In this document: piece after piece, positions 50,639-58,950 of the stretch
How positions within the stretch are numbered: the stretch's first letter is position 1
How the letters are laid out: every line of letters begins with the position of its first letter
DNA from: Pseudomonadota bacterium
GTDB taxonomy: Bacteria > Pseudomonadota > Gammaproteobacteria > Steroidobacterales > Woeseiaceae
Direction: 5' to 3'
NCBI GenBank assembly: GCA_022574185.1
Contig: JACZSM010000002.1
Coordinates: 1 to 64,000, forward strand
Length of the DNA stretch: 64,000 nucleotides
The notes under the pieces: generated by a model
What the model was told of the DNA's origin: nothing
The model's input: only the letters and a program-made list of their open reading frames with translations
The model's database searches: none
Program-made: the position numbers and the translations under genes

Positions 50639-51946
50639 CTAATGCTCTTTGCTCAGTCTGTAAATCAGGATAGCAGCACGCTTGATGGCCAAGGGCATTG
50701 ACCTCAGGTCCAGGCTCTCATTGGGCGTGTGGCCGCCATCACCCAGTGCGCCCAGTCCAGCCAGGCCATCTGCATAAGGAGCGACAAACGATATGTCCGC
50801 CGCGCCGCGCCGCGATGGGTCCAGGGCCGGCATCGGCCCGCGACCGAGCGCCTCGTTTATGGCGGACAATTTCGCCTGCAATCGGCGATTGCCGTCGGTT
50901 GGACTCATGGACGGATAGCGGTCCCAGAACTCTATCGTTGCCGAGGTGCGCGGCAGGCTGCGTGCAACAACAGCGCGCATCTTGTCTCGTGCACGCTGCA
51001 GTTGCTCGTCGGATATCGTGCGGATACCGCCGTGTACAACCACGCGCCGCGGTATTATGTTGGTCTTGCCAAATGTCTGGCCCCTGTTCTGCTGGGGGTC
51101 GTAGTCGACGTCGGTGCCACCGGTGATCGTGCCTGCGTTGAACGTCAGGTACTCTTCGCCGCGCACCGCATCGTAAAAACTGTGCAGTATGCGCGCGGCC
51201 TCGAAAATTGCGCCCGCACCGGACTCGTCGCCGAAGATACCGGATGAATGCGCCTGCCGGCCGGCAACCTCGAGTATCCAGCTGCTCGAACTACGCCGTG
51301 AAATCGTTGCCCAGTCCGTGTCGTCGTAACGAATGGCGGACTCGAAACCCAGCGCCACATCGGCCCACTGGCCCGCCTCGATCAGGTGCTTGCGTGAAAT
51401 CGACAGGGGCTGGCCGGATTTTTCCTCGTCGCCAATATAGGCCACTACAATCGCAAGATTATCCAGCACACCGATCTCATCAAGTGCTTTTAACGCGTAC
51501 ACGATAATTGCGTTGCCCGACTTCATGTCATCGACGCCAGGACCCCGAGCTATATCACCGTCTCGCGCAAACGACTGAAACGCGTCGTCAGCTTCAAACA
51601 CGGTATCCAGGTGACCAATCAGCAGAAACTTTTTGCCCCGTCCATCCTTGCGACCAAACAGGTGACCGGCACGATTGACCTCGGGCGGCATGTCGATCCA
51701 CTCGGTTTTAATGCCCAGGCTATCGAGTTCGCGACGCATCACTTGGCCGACTGCGCGAACACCGTCGTGATTCATCGTGCCGCTGCCTATGTTGACGGTT
51801 TCGGCGAGCAATTCGATCGCATTCTCGGCGTGCGCGTCGATCCACTCGATCATGCGCTGTTCATCTGCGTTGAAATCCGCCGCCGCCACGCTGGAAATGA
51901 ACAGCGTAAAAACTGCGATGATGGATGCAAGCGCATGACGTCTCAT
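50639..51946 (-). CDS. Exported M20-family metallopeptidase (glutamate-carboxypeptidase-like)
   Basis: A 435-residue peptidase with a signal peptide (FTLFISSVAAAD). The two-zinc site is complete: LIGHLDTVFE, GPGVDDMKSG, AYIGDEEKSG, LGFES and GDGGHTPNES at the C-terminus; the dimerisation lid lies at about residues 225-335 (RQAHSSGIFGDESGAGAIFE). It should remove C-terminal Glu or similar residues in the periplasm. It lies 8 bases downstream of the sodium/solute symporter gene, which suggests hydrolysis of a peptide followed by uptake of the product. Confidence 0.87.
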   Translation of the reverse strand: MRRHALASIIAVFTLFISSVAAADFNADEQRMIEWIDAHAENAIELLAETVNIGSGTMNHDGVRAVGQVMRRELDSLGIKTEWIDMPPEVNRAGHLFGRKDGRGKKFLLIGHLDTVFEADDAFQSFARDGDIARGPGVDDMKSGNAIIVYALKALDEIGVLDNLAIVVAYIGDEEKSGQPLSISRKHLIEAGQWADVALGFESAIRYDDTDWATISRRSSSSWILEVAGRQAHSSGIFGDESGAGAIFEAARILHSFYDAVRGEEYLTFNAGTITGGTDVDYDPQQNRGQTFGKTNIIPRRVVVHGGIRTISDEQLQRARDKMRAVVARSLPRTSATIEFWDRYPSMSPTDGNRRLQAKLSAINEALGRGPMPALDPSRRGAADISFVAPYADGLAGLGALGDGGHTPNESLDLRSMPLAIKRAAILIYRLSKEH

Positions 51947-51954
51947 ACGTGAAC

Positions 51955-53718
51955 CTAATCGAAATGCCGCGGCACGCGGATCTGCTCAACCATGTGTTGT
52001 ATATGCTCCGGAGGCGGCGCCGTCATGTAGCTAACCGTGATGGCAACGATGAAATTCAGACACATGCCGATAGCGCCGATGCCCTCCGGTGAGATGCCGA
52101 ATAACCAGTGCTCCGCGACATTCTCGCCCCAGGGTGCGCCCGCCCATTTCAGGAACAGGCCCTTGAAGAATTCAATATAGCCGTAGGTAAACACCAACCC
52201 GGTTAGCATACCGGCGATCGCGCCCTCTTTGTTTACCCGCTTGAAAAAGATGCCGAGCAGGATCACGGGAAACAGCGATGCCGCGGCGAGTCCAAAGGCA
52301 AAGGCGACAACCTGTGCGACCCAACCAGGCGGATCGAAGCCCAGGTAACCGGCTATCAATATCGCGAACGCCGCGGCAATTCGGCCAGCGAGCAATTCTT
52401 TCTTCTCCGAGATATCCGGCACGAAGATGCCCTTGATCAGGTCGTGTGATATCGCCGCTGATATGACCAGCAACAGCCCGGCCGCCGTCGACAGTGCAGC
52501 GGCGATCGCGCCTGCAGCAACCAGCGCGATTACCCAGTTGGGCAATCCGGCAATCTCCGGGTTGGCCAGCACCATGATGTCGCGATCGACAGTCAGTTCA
52601 TTACCCTGCCAGCCGTACGCGGCTGCCTGTGCGGCGAACTCCGCATTGGCGTCATTGTAGTACTGAATTCGACCATCGCCGTTTTTGTCCTCGAAACTGA
52701 TAAGACCCGTCTTTTGCCAGGTCTCGAACCAGCTTGGAAGATCGTCAATGGCCAGGTTGCCATCCACGGCGCCGATTTCGCCGGGCTGTATCGTATTGAT
52801 CAGGTTGTAACGAGCCATAGCCCCCACGACAGGTGCTGTCGTGTAGAGAATGGCGATAAACAGCAGCGCATATCCGGCCGACTTGCGGGCGTCACGAACC
52901 TTGGGCACCGTGAAAAATCGCACGATCACATGCGGCAAGCCGGCCGTGCCGACCATCAGGGCCAAAGTGATGCAAAACACGTCAATCATGCTCTTGCTAC
53001 CCGACGTGTACTGCTTGAATCCCAGCGATGTGACGATGTCATCAAGCTTGTCCAGCAAGGCCGTGCCTGTCCCCACGATCTCGCTGCCGAATGCCAGCTG
53101 CGGTATCGGGTTGCCCGTTATCTGGATAGCGATGAAGACGGCCGGCACCGTATAGGCGAAGATCAACACGCAGTATTGCGCAACCTGCGTGTAGGTAATT
53201 CCTTTCATACCGCCGAGCACGGCGTAAATGAACACGACCGTCATGCCGATCACGAGGCCCGTCGTAACAGGGACCTCGAGGAAACGCGAGAAGACAATAC
53301 CGACGCCACGCATCTGCCCGGCAACGTAGGTGAACGAAATGAATATGAGGCAGATAACGGCAACGACACGTGCCGTCTTCGAGTAGTAACGCTCGCCAAT
53401 GAATTCCGGCACCGTGAACTTGCCGAACTTGCGCAGATAGGGCGCGAGCAACAGGGCCAATAAGACATAGCCGCCGGTCCAGCCCATCAGGTAAACCGAT
53501 CCGTCATAGCCGAGAAACGCGATCAGGCCAGCTATCGACAAGAACGATGCAGCGCTCATCCAATCCGCTGCCGTGGCCATGCCGTTGGCGAGCGGCGATA
53601 CGCCCCTGCCCGCTATATAGAAGTCACCCGTGGTTTTCGCACGAGACCAGAAGGCGATGCCGATGTAGAGCGCAAAACTAAAGCCCACAGCGAGATAGGT
53701 GAGCACCTTCAAACTCAT
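51955..53718 (-). CDS. Sodium:solute symporter, large subunit (ActP/VC_2705-like)
   Basis: A 587-residue SSS-family transporter with about 13 hydrophobic segments. Key stretches are YIAGRGVSPLANGMATAADW (first repeat), YTQVAQYCVLIFAYTVPAVF and the SSS signature GLLLVISAAISHDLIKGIF. A long periplasmic loop near residues 320-390 (DKNGDGRIQYYNDANAEF) resembles a Ca-binding loop and is characteristic of the subgroup paired with DUF4212. It probably takes up acetate or another small organic acid. The next gene upstream encodes the DUF4212 small subunit, 9 bases away. Confidence 0.88.
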   Translation of the reverse strand: MSLKVLTYLAVGFSFALYIGIAFWSRAKTTGDFYIAGRGVSPLANGMATAADWMSAASFLSIAGLIAFLGYDGSVYLMGWTGGYVLLALLLAPYLRKFGKFTVPEFIGERYYSKTARVVAVICLIFISFTYVAGQMRGVGIVFSRFLEVPVTTGLVIGMTVVFIYAVLGGMKGITYTQVAQYCVLIFAYTVPAVFIAIQITGNPIPQLAFGSEIVGTGTALLDKLDDIVTSLGFKQYTSGSKSMIDVFCITLALMVGTAGLPHVIVRFFTVPKVRDARKSAGYALLFIAILYTTAPVVGAMARYNLINTIQPGEIGAVDGNLAIDDLPSWFETWQKTGLISFEDKNGDGRIQYYNDANAEFAAQAAAYGWQGNELTVDRDIMVLANPEIAGLPNWVIALVAAGAIAAALSTAAGLLLVISAAISHDLIKGIFVPDISEKKELLAGRIAAAFAILIAGYLGFDPPGWVAQVVAFAFGLAAASLFPVILLGIFFKRVNKEGAIAGMLTGLVFTYGYIEFFKGLFLKWAGAPWGENVAEHWLFGISPEGIGAIGMCLNFIVAITVSYMTAPPPEHIQHMVEQIRVPRHFD

Positions 53719-53727
53719 GCCCGTGCC

Positions 53728-53985
53728 TCAATCTTCATGCACGTCGTACTCTCTGTCGAGGCGATTCATGCGCCAGGCATAGAAGAAGATCAATGCCACG
53801 AATATGTAGATCGATCCCTGCTGCGCGAACCAGAAGCCGAGTTGAAAGCCGCCGAACCGAATCCGATTCAGTTGCTCGACGAGCAGGATGCCGAAACCAT
53901 AAGAACAGACGAACCAGACCGCCAGGCACATTGCGACAATGCGCAGGTTTGCATGCCAGTAGGCCTTACGTTTTTCAGAATCCAT
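53728..53985 (-). CDS. Sodium/solute symporter small subunit (DUF4212)
   Basis: An 85-residue protein with two TM helices (about residues 13-36 and 48-70), starting MDSEKRKAYWHANLRI and containing FGGFQLGFWFAQQGSIYIFV, the standard DUF4212 core. DUF4212 proteins are found as the partner of the SSS permease encoded next. ATG at 53985 gives the family's normal start; a longer frame to 54039 adds 18 unlike residues. It is the first gene of the operon DUF4212-SSS-M20-(CDF). Confidence 0.88.
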   Translation of the reverse strand: MDSEKRKAYWHANLRIVAMCLAVWFVCSYGFGILLVEQLNRIRFGGFQLGFWFAQQGSIYIFVALIFFYAWRMNRLDREYDVHED

Positions 53986-54381
53986 AGCGCCCCGCAGAAT
54001 GTTCTTTTTCCAGGCAGCTAATGTAGCAAAGCCAATCACTCAGGCACAAAAAAGGCGGCTTCTTATCGAAGCCGCCTTTAACCATCGTTAGCACGTGGTT
54101 CCTGGCCCCCTGAATCCCCCGCCAAGTCGTACCTGAAGGTGTCTTGCAAATTGTCGCGCGGCCATCTGTTGCTCAAAGGCTACGCTTGTCAGGCGAAAAG
54201 GTCGCAGAAATACAACCATTTGTCAATTCTTTACAGCTCGTCTGCGACGAATTTCACACTTTTTGAGTCGGTTTGTTGTGTTTTCGCAACATGAAAATTG
54301 AGAACTTGTTGCGCATTACACGATATGGTCGCAGCGCGCCACTGCAATGACGATTCCTGACGTGCTTGATTTGCCGCGTTG
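53986..54381. other. 396-base gap with a terminator but no gene
   Basis: Between the DUF4212 start and the AhpD-like stop. The only structure I can support is the hairpin terminator at 54051-54079. The 300 bases to its right would be a long 3' untranslated tail of the AhpD-like message; I see no coding frame, tRNA or clear promoter there. The DUF4212 promoter must lie in the 65 bases left of the terminator, but no good -35/-10 pair is visible. Confidence 0.6.
54051..54079 (-). terminator. Rho-independent terminator after the AhpD-like gene
   Basis: Read on the minus strand, AAAGGCGGCTTC and GAAGCCGCCTTT form a perfect 12-bp stem with a 5-base loop followed by a run of T residues. It would stop transcription from the AhpD-like gene before the DUF4212 operon. 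The plus strand has a much weaker T tract. Confidence 0.85.
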
Positions 54382-54987
54382 CTATCGATGGCTCCAGTTG
54401 TCTGGATCGCCGCAATCGCCGGGCGACAGGCCGATAATATCGCCCTGCGATTCGATGCCCAGGCCAAGAACCGTGCGGTTGGCATAGGCGAAGTAGGCCG
54501 TAACCTGGTTGATCTCCAGTATCTCGCCATCATCAAAACCTGCGGCTCGAAGCGCCTCGATCTCCTGTTCTGATACGGCGGCTGCGCCGACGGTCAGCCG
54601 CTGTGCATACTCAAGTCCTGCAAGGTCCTTGCCCGTAAACGCTGCGGCGGGGTTGCCGTCCAGTAGCGCGTGACGAATCTCGGCGACTCGCACATCGTCG
54701 GACAACAGCCGTGACAACCCGGCGCAATGATGGTCCACGCAATACTGGCATCGATTCAACATGCTGACGTAGACACCGATCGTCTCGAGGTAAGATTTCT
54801 CCAACGCATTGCCGCGATGGTGCAACACGCTCTTGTACAGTGCCATATGCCCTTGCATCGAATGCGGTCTCAGGCTGTGGGCGAGCATGATGTTGTCGAT
54901 GTTATTGTCCGGCCCCTTGATGCGGTCATAAAGCTTGCGCAATGCCCCTCTGGCCTCGTCATATGCGATAGTTGCAATCCAGGTCAT
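54382..54987 (-). CDS. AhpD/carboxymuconolactone-decarboxylase-family protein (peroxidase-related)
   Basis: A 201-residue protein from the ATG at 54987. The AhpD-like redox centre CQYCVDHH is at Cys80 and Cys83 with His86/87, preceded by the conserved glutamate helix KSYLETIGVYVSMLNR. The family reduces peroxides or acts as a disulfide-relay partner; the length and AEIRHALLDGNPAAAFTGKD match the uncharacterised peroxidase-related subgroup. A longer frame to 55053 has an unnatural hydrophobic start. It diverges from a YtcJ-like amidohydrolase over a region with a Fur-like site and ends at a strong terminator, so it appears to be monocistronic. Confidence 0.82.
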   Translation of the reverse strand: MTWIATIAYDEARGALRKLYDRIKGPDNNIDNIMLAHSLRPHSMQGHMALYKSVLHHRGNALEKSYLETIGVYVSMLNRCQYCVDHHCAGLSRLLSDDVRVAEIRHALLDGNPAAAFTGKDLAGLEYAQRLTVGAAAVSEQEIEALRAAGFDDGEILEINQVTAYFAYANRTVLGLGIESQGDIIGLSPGDCGDPDNWSHR

Positions 54988-55030
54988 CGTCTTGGTCTCC
55001 GAATGCTGTCGGATAAAAAAAGGCATAAAA

Positions 55031-55052
55031 ATTATAGCGAGTATCATTATCA
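55031..55052 (-). promoter_or_regulatory. Candidate promoter with Fur-like box upstream of the AhpD-like gene
   Basis: A TATAAT hexamer at 55031-55036 (minus strand) lies just downstream of TGATAATGATACTCG (55038-55052), which matches 11 of 14 fixed positions of the Fur 7-1-7 consensus, with a perfect left half. No good -35 is seen. Iron or peroxide-linked control of the AhpD-like gene would make sense but is tentative. Confidence 0.4.
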
Positions 55053-55079
55053 TCAGCGCCCGCAGGTGGCAACAGATTG

Positions 55080-56738
55080 ATGTCTAGGCGGCGAGCCCTG
55101 ATTTGTCTGGCCGTGCTGTGGCTCTGGTCGGCGCAAGCATTCGCCCAGACCGTACTGCACAACATCACGGGATATACATCAACGAATGACGGCATTCGTG
55201 AATTCACCGTGCTCGTCGTCGGCAGCGATGGCCGTATCGTCGCGACTGGCGATGCCAATATTCTCAGAGACTACGCCGGCGCGACGCGGATTGACGGCCA
55301 CGGCCAATATGTACTGCCCGGCTTAACCGACGCTCACGCCCATGTGTACGGGCTCGGCATCCTCGCAACGGATCTCAACCTCCTCGGCACGCCCAGTGTC
55401 GATGATGCCGTACGCCAGATCGCCGAATTTGCCCGTGATCATCCACATGCAAGCTGGATTCAGGGCCGCGGCTGGAACCAGGTGTTGTGGCCCGTCAAGG
55501 AGTTTCCAAGAGCCGCAGACATAGATGCCGTGGTCAGCAACAAACCCGTCTGGCTACGGCGTATTGACGGCCATGCCGGTTGGGCCAACAGCTTTACCCT
55601 GAACATTGCCGGTATCGACAACGACACGCCCGACCCAATCGGCGGCAAGATCATTCGCGATCGCAACGGCAAGGCGTCTGGAGTGCTGGTTGACGCAGCA
55701 ATGAACCTGGTTACCGCACATATTCCTGCACCCGGGAAAGACGATATCCGCAGCGCATACCGCCTGGCGATCAGGACTTTATTGTCACTCGGCATGACGA
55801 GCGTACACGACACAGGCATCGACATTATCGAGGCCGAAGTCTATATGTCGATGGCTGACGATGACGAGCTCGATATGCGCATCTATGCCATGCTCCGTGG
55901 CGCCGGCAGCAATCTCGACGCGATAGGCAAGCCGATTGTGGGCTATGGCCGGGACAGGCTCGATATCAGGGCGGTCAAACTGTATGCCGATGGCGCGCTG
56001 GGCAGTCGCGGTGCCGCATTGCTGGCACCCTACTCCGACGACGTCGAAAATCGTGGCCTGCCTTTTCATACGATGGATGAGCTGCACGGTTTTGTTGCCA
56101 AAGCCAATAACATGGGTTTCCAGGTCGGTATTCACGCGATCGGCGACCGCGGTAATCGCATGGCACTCGATGCGTTTGAGAAAGCCCAGGGTGGTAGCGC
56201 ATCGCCGCTTCGAAACCGTATTGAGCACGCGCAGATCATTGCGCTAGTGGACATTCCGCGTTTCGCCAAACTCGGCGTCATCGCATCGATGCAGCCGACG
56301 CACGCGACCAGCGACATGAACATGGCCGAAGATCGCATCGGCCCCGAGCGACTCGAAGGTGGCTATGCCTGGCGTCGCCTGCTGGCTGCGGGTGCCGTCA
56401 TTGCCAGTGGTTCGGATTTTCCCGTCGAGCTGGCCAACCCGTTCTATGGACTCTATGCGGCCGTGACACGCCAGGACCGCGCCGGACTACCGGCGGGCGG
56501 CTGGCGCGCCGATCAGCGCCTGAGTCGCGCGGAAGCCCTGCATTCGTTTACACTGGCAGCCGCTTTCGCCGCACACCAGGAAGACCGACTGGGCAGTCTC
56601 GAAGCTGGGAAATGGGCTGATTTCATCATCATCGACCGCGACTTCTTCGCCATCCCCGCCGCGGAGATTGACGATATCCAGGTTCTCGAGACGTGGGTCG
56701 GCGGTGAACGCGTGTACGACGCGACCGCGAGGAATTGA
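55080..56738 (+). CDS. Exported amidohydrolase, YtcJ-like
   Basis: A 552-residue amidohydrolase-3 protein. ATG at 55080 gives the signal peptide CLAVLWLWSAQAFAQ. The metal site shows as LTDAHAHVYGLG, VGIHAIGDRGNR, RIEHAQII and ASGSDFPVE; an RGWNQVLWP segment and the closing SLEAGKWADFIIIDRDFF are typical of YtcJ-type enzymes. It is a periplasmic hydrolase of unknown substrate, related to the partial amidohydrolase at the left edge of the window. It is 3 bases upstream of the glyoxalase-II-like gene. Confidence 0.85.
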   Translation: MSRRRALICLAVLWLWSAQAFAQTVLHNITGYTSTNDGIREFTVLVVGSDGRIVATGDANILRDYAGATRIDGHGQYVLPGLTDAHAHVYGLGILATDLNLLGTPSVDDAVRQIAEFARDHPHASWIQGRGWNQVLWPVKEFPRAADIDAVVSNKPVWLRRIDGHAGWANSFTLNIAGIDNDTPDPIGGKIIRDRNGKASGVLVDAAMNLVTAHIPAPGKDDIRSAYRLAIRTLLSLGMTSVHDTGIDIIEAEVYMSMADDDELDMRIYAMLRGAGSNLDAIGKPIVGYGRDRLDIRAVKLYADGALGSRGAALLAPYSDDVENRGLPFHTMDELHGFVAKANNMGFQVGIHAIGDRGNRMALDAFEKAQGGSASPLRNRIEHAQIIALVDIPRFAKLGVIASMQPTHATSDMNMAEDRIGPERLEGGYAWRRLLAAGAVIASGSDFPVELANPFYGLYAAVTRQDRAGLPAGGWRADQRLSRAEALHSFTLAAAFAAHQEDRLGSLEAGKWADFIIIDRDFFAIPAAEIDDIQVLETWVGGERVYDATARN

Positions 56739-56741
56739 ATC

Positions 56742-57533
56742 ATGATCGTCGAACAGATCTGGACCGGCAATGCCTATCGCAATTTCAATTACCTGATCGC
56801 ATGCTCCGAGACCGGCGATGCGCTGGCCGTCGACCCACTTGATTTTCGCAAGTGCCTTGCCGTTGCCGACGAGCGCGGCTGGACCATTACGCAGATTCTC
56901 AATACGCATGAACATGGCGACCACACGGGTGGCAATAAAGGTGTCGTAGCGGCGACCGGCGCGAAGATTATTGCACACGAGAACGCAGGCGACGCTATTC
57001 CGAACATGAGCCGCGGCGTCGGTGCCGGTGATGTGATTCGCGTCGGCACATCGGTTGATCTCGAGTGCCTCGATACGCCGGGACACACGATGAGCCACAT
57101 CTGTGTGTTGTCGAAGACCGACCAGCCCGCCTTGTTCAGCGGCGATACTTTGTTCAACGCCGGCGCCGGAAACTGTCACAACGGCGGTCACCCGGACGAG
57201 CTTTACGACACATTTGAAAAACAGCTGGCCGTTCTTGACGACCGCACGCTGATTTACCCTGGGCACGACTACCTGCTCAATAACCTGCAGTTCACCCTGG
57301 ATCGGGAACCAGACAACGAGGTCGCGCGACAAATGCTCGCCGACTACGAAAACCAGGATCCCGAGGATGCGCTCGTCACGACGCTGGCCCAGGAACGGCA
57401 GATCAATACATTTTTCCGGCTGGATAGTTCTTCGGTAATCGAGAGACTGCAGGAGCAGTTCCCCGAGATTGGCGACCGGCCCGAACCGCGCACCGTGTTC
57501 CTCAAACTTCGAGAACTACGCAACAGCTGGTAG
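56742..57533 (+). CDS. gloB: Hydroxyacylglutathione hydrolase (glyoxalase II)
   Basis: A 263-residue metallo-beta-lactamase-fold hydrolase. The dinuclear metal site is complete: NTHEHGDHTGG (HxHxDH), DTPGHTMSH, FSGDTLF and YPGHDYLL. A C-terminal helical glutathione-binding region follows (about 170-263). It hydrolyses S-lactoylglutathione to lactate and glutathione. The gene follows the YtcJ-like gene by 3 bases and ends 7 bases from the convergent thiamine-kinase gene. Length and motif order agree with glyoxalase II; other thioesters remain possible. Confidence 0.85.
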   Translation: MIVEQIWTGNAYRNFNYLIACSETGDALAVDPLDFRKCLAVADERGWTITQILNTHEHGDHTGGNKGVVAATGAKIIAHENAGDAIPNMSRGVGAGDVIRVGTSVDLECLDTPGHTMSHICVLSKTDQPALFSGDTLFNAGAGNCHNGGHPDELYDTFEKQLAVLDDRTLIYPGHDYLLNNLQFTLDREPDNEVARQMLADYENQDPEDALVTTLAQERQINTFFRLDSSSVIERLQEQFPEIGDRPEPRTVFLKLRELRNSW

Positions 57534-57540
57534 GAAGACT

Positions 57541-58341
57541 TCAGAGCAATCGCGCGGCGATTTTGGCCAGCAGCGTATTGTCGCTACCCGGCCGCGCAGC
57601 CAACCATAGCCAGTGCAGCGCGTCGTACAGTCGCATCTGTATCTGTAAATGTGGTCGCCAGCGCGCGCCATCACCGTCACGGTATGCATTCAACAACAGG
57701 TCGGCCTGATCATCGTGCAGTTCGTGATGAGCGATAATCGTTGCAAGATCGAAAAGCGGATCATTATCACAGGCGTACTCCCAGTCCAGGAAGCACAGAT
57801 GCGTTGCGCGGATAATGTTTTCGGCAACGAGATCGTTATGGCAACACTTGAGAATCTGCGGCGCTCGTATCGTCGTCACAATTTGTGCGCAATGCCGGGC
57901 GACTTCTTTGTCCTTGTCCGCGATGTTCGCAAGGTAACGCGTTGCAGCATTGGCCGCATCGAACGTCCTGCCCGTAAGAGGCAGCGCGTGCAGCCGTTTC
58001 AAGGCAATCGCCAGGTCGATGAGATTCTGCTCGACCAGCAGATCCGGAGGGGCCAATACCTGGCCCTCCAGATACTCGCTCAGGTATGTCTGTGCGTCGA
58101 CAAACAGTACGCGACCGGCGAGATCCTGATCCGCCGCGGCCGTCTGGACTCGCGCCTCGGCCTCGCGACTGTTGTAGGGAGCGGTACGAGGGAGGTCGTC
58201 GATTTTGAGTACGGCGCGATGGCCATTGGCATCGAGCAGGTAAAGTCGATTCGTCATGCCACCGGAAAGCTCACGAAATTTTGCATGTTCCCAGCCGGCT
58301 ATGCCCGCGAGAGCTGACTGCGGCGTGCGACTTGCGCTCAC
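57541..58341 (-). CDS. Thiamine-kinase-like phosphotransferase (APH/choline kinase fold)
   Basis: A 266-residue kinase. It starts at GTG 58341, which overlaps the stop of the permease gene as GTGA, a normal coupling arrangement. The catalytic loop is HNDLVAENI (His168-Asp170, Asn175), and the metal motif FLDWEYACDNDPLFDLA has Asp186. The N-lobe shows LSGGMTNRLYLL and AVLKIDDL. Similar proteins include thiamine kinase (YcfN/ThiK) and choline kinase. Position third in a TPP-riboswitch operon argues for thiamine; the resulting thiamine phosphate would then need ThiL, which is not in the window. Confidence 0.82.
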   Translation of the reverse strand: MSASRTPQSALAGIAGWEHAKFRELSGGMTNRLYLLDANGHRAVLKIDDLPRTAPYNSREAEARVQTAAADQDLAGRVLFVDAQTYLSEYLEGQVLAPPDLLVEQNLIDLAIALKRLHALPLTGRTFDAANAATRYLANIADKDKEVARHCAQIVTTIRAPQILKCCHNDLVAENIIRATHLCFLDWEYACDNDPLFDLATIIAHHELHDDQADLLLNAYRDGDGARWRPHLQIQMRLYDALHWLWLAARPGSDNTLLAKIAARLL

Positions 58342-58946
58342 GCCCGCGCTTCGCGCCGGGAACGCGTCCAGCTGATTAATCCAAACGGAATCATGACGAC
58401 GTAAACCGCGAACAGGAGCGCGGTCAGTTGCAAGTCGCGTTGCCAATAGATGAATACCGACACGATGTCTATAGCGAGCCAGTACCACCAGTTCTCGAGA
58501 ACTTTTCGAGCGACCAGGAATGTCGCCCAGATCGCAGCCCAGGTCGTCATCGAATCGATATACGGAAAAGCGGCATTGGTCCAGTTGTCGAGCAGGTAGC
58601 CGTTGATCACTGCGACGACCACGATAATTGCTATCGCCTGCAAGTGAATGGCCGGAGCCCAGCTTGTGACCGGTAGCGCGCTTTCCCCATGCCGCCCGTG
58701 ACGCCAGGTATGCCAGCCGTAAACGGCCATACACAGGTAAAAACCGTTAAGAACGGCTTCCATGTACAACCTGACATCGATGAAAATCAGCACATAGAGT
58801 GTGGTACTGATGGCGGCGAAGAACCAGCACCAGATGTTCTGGCGGATTGCCAGTAACAGATATAGCACCGCCGCCGCCACAGCGATGACCTCGAGGAACG
58901 AATACGCCCGCGCCTGCTCCGCCAGTGCTTGCGCCAGCGTCGACAT
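58338..58946 (-). CDS. pnuT: PnuC-family transporter, predicted thiamine permease (PnuT)
   Basis: A 202-residue, seven-helix PnuC-family protein. Diagnostic segments are NIWCWFFAAISTTLYVLIFI, LYMEAVLNGFYLCMAVYGW with the YGWHTW motif, and NWWYWLAIDIVSVFIYWQRD near the C-terminus. PnuC proteins carry vitamin precursors such as nicotinamide riboside; the PnuT branch, found under TPP riboswitches, is predicted to carry thiamine. The start lies 4 bases after the TonB-receptor stop, and its stop overlaps the kinase start. Facilitated uptake would be trapped by the downstream kinase. Confidence 0.88.
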   Translation of the reverse strand: MSTLAQALAEQARAYSFLEVIAVAAAVLYLLLAIRQNIWCWFFAAISTTLYVLIFIDVRLYMEAVLNGFYLCMAVYGWHTWRHGRHGESALPVTSWAPAIHLQAIAIIVVVAVINGYLLDNWTNAAFPYIDSMTTWAAIWATFLVARKVLENWWYWLAIDIVSVFIYWQRDLQLTALLFAVYVVMIPFGLISWTRSRREARA

Positions 58947-58950
58947 GCAA

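Noticed and set aside
58342-58734. N-terminal extension of the thiamine-kinase frame into the permease gene
   Set aside because: The extension is the shifted reading of the PnuT-like gene; the GTGA overlap start at 58341 gives a normal kinase.
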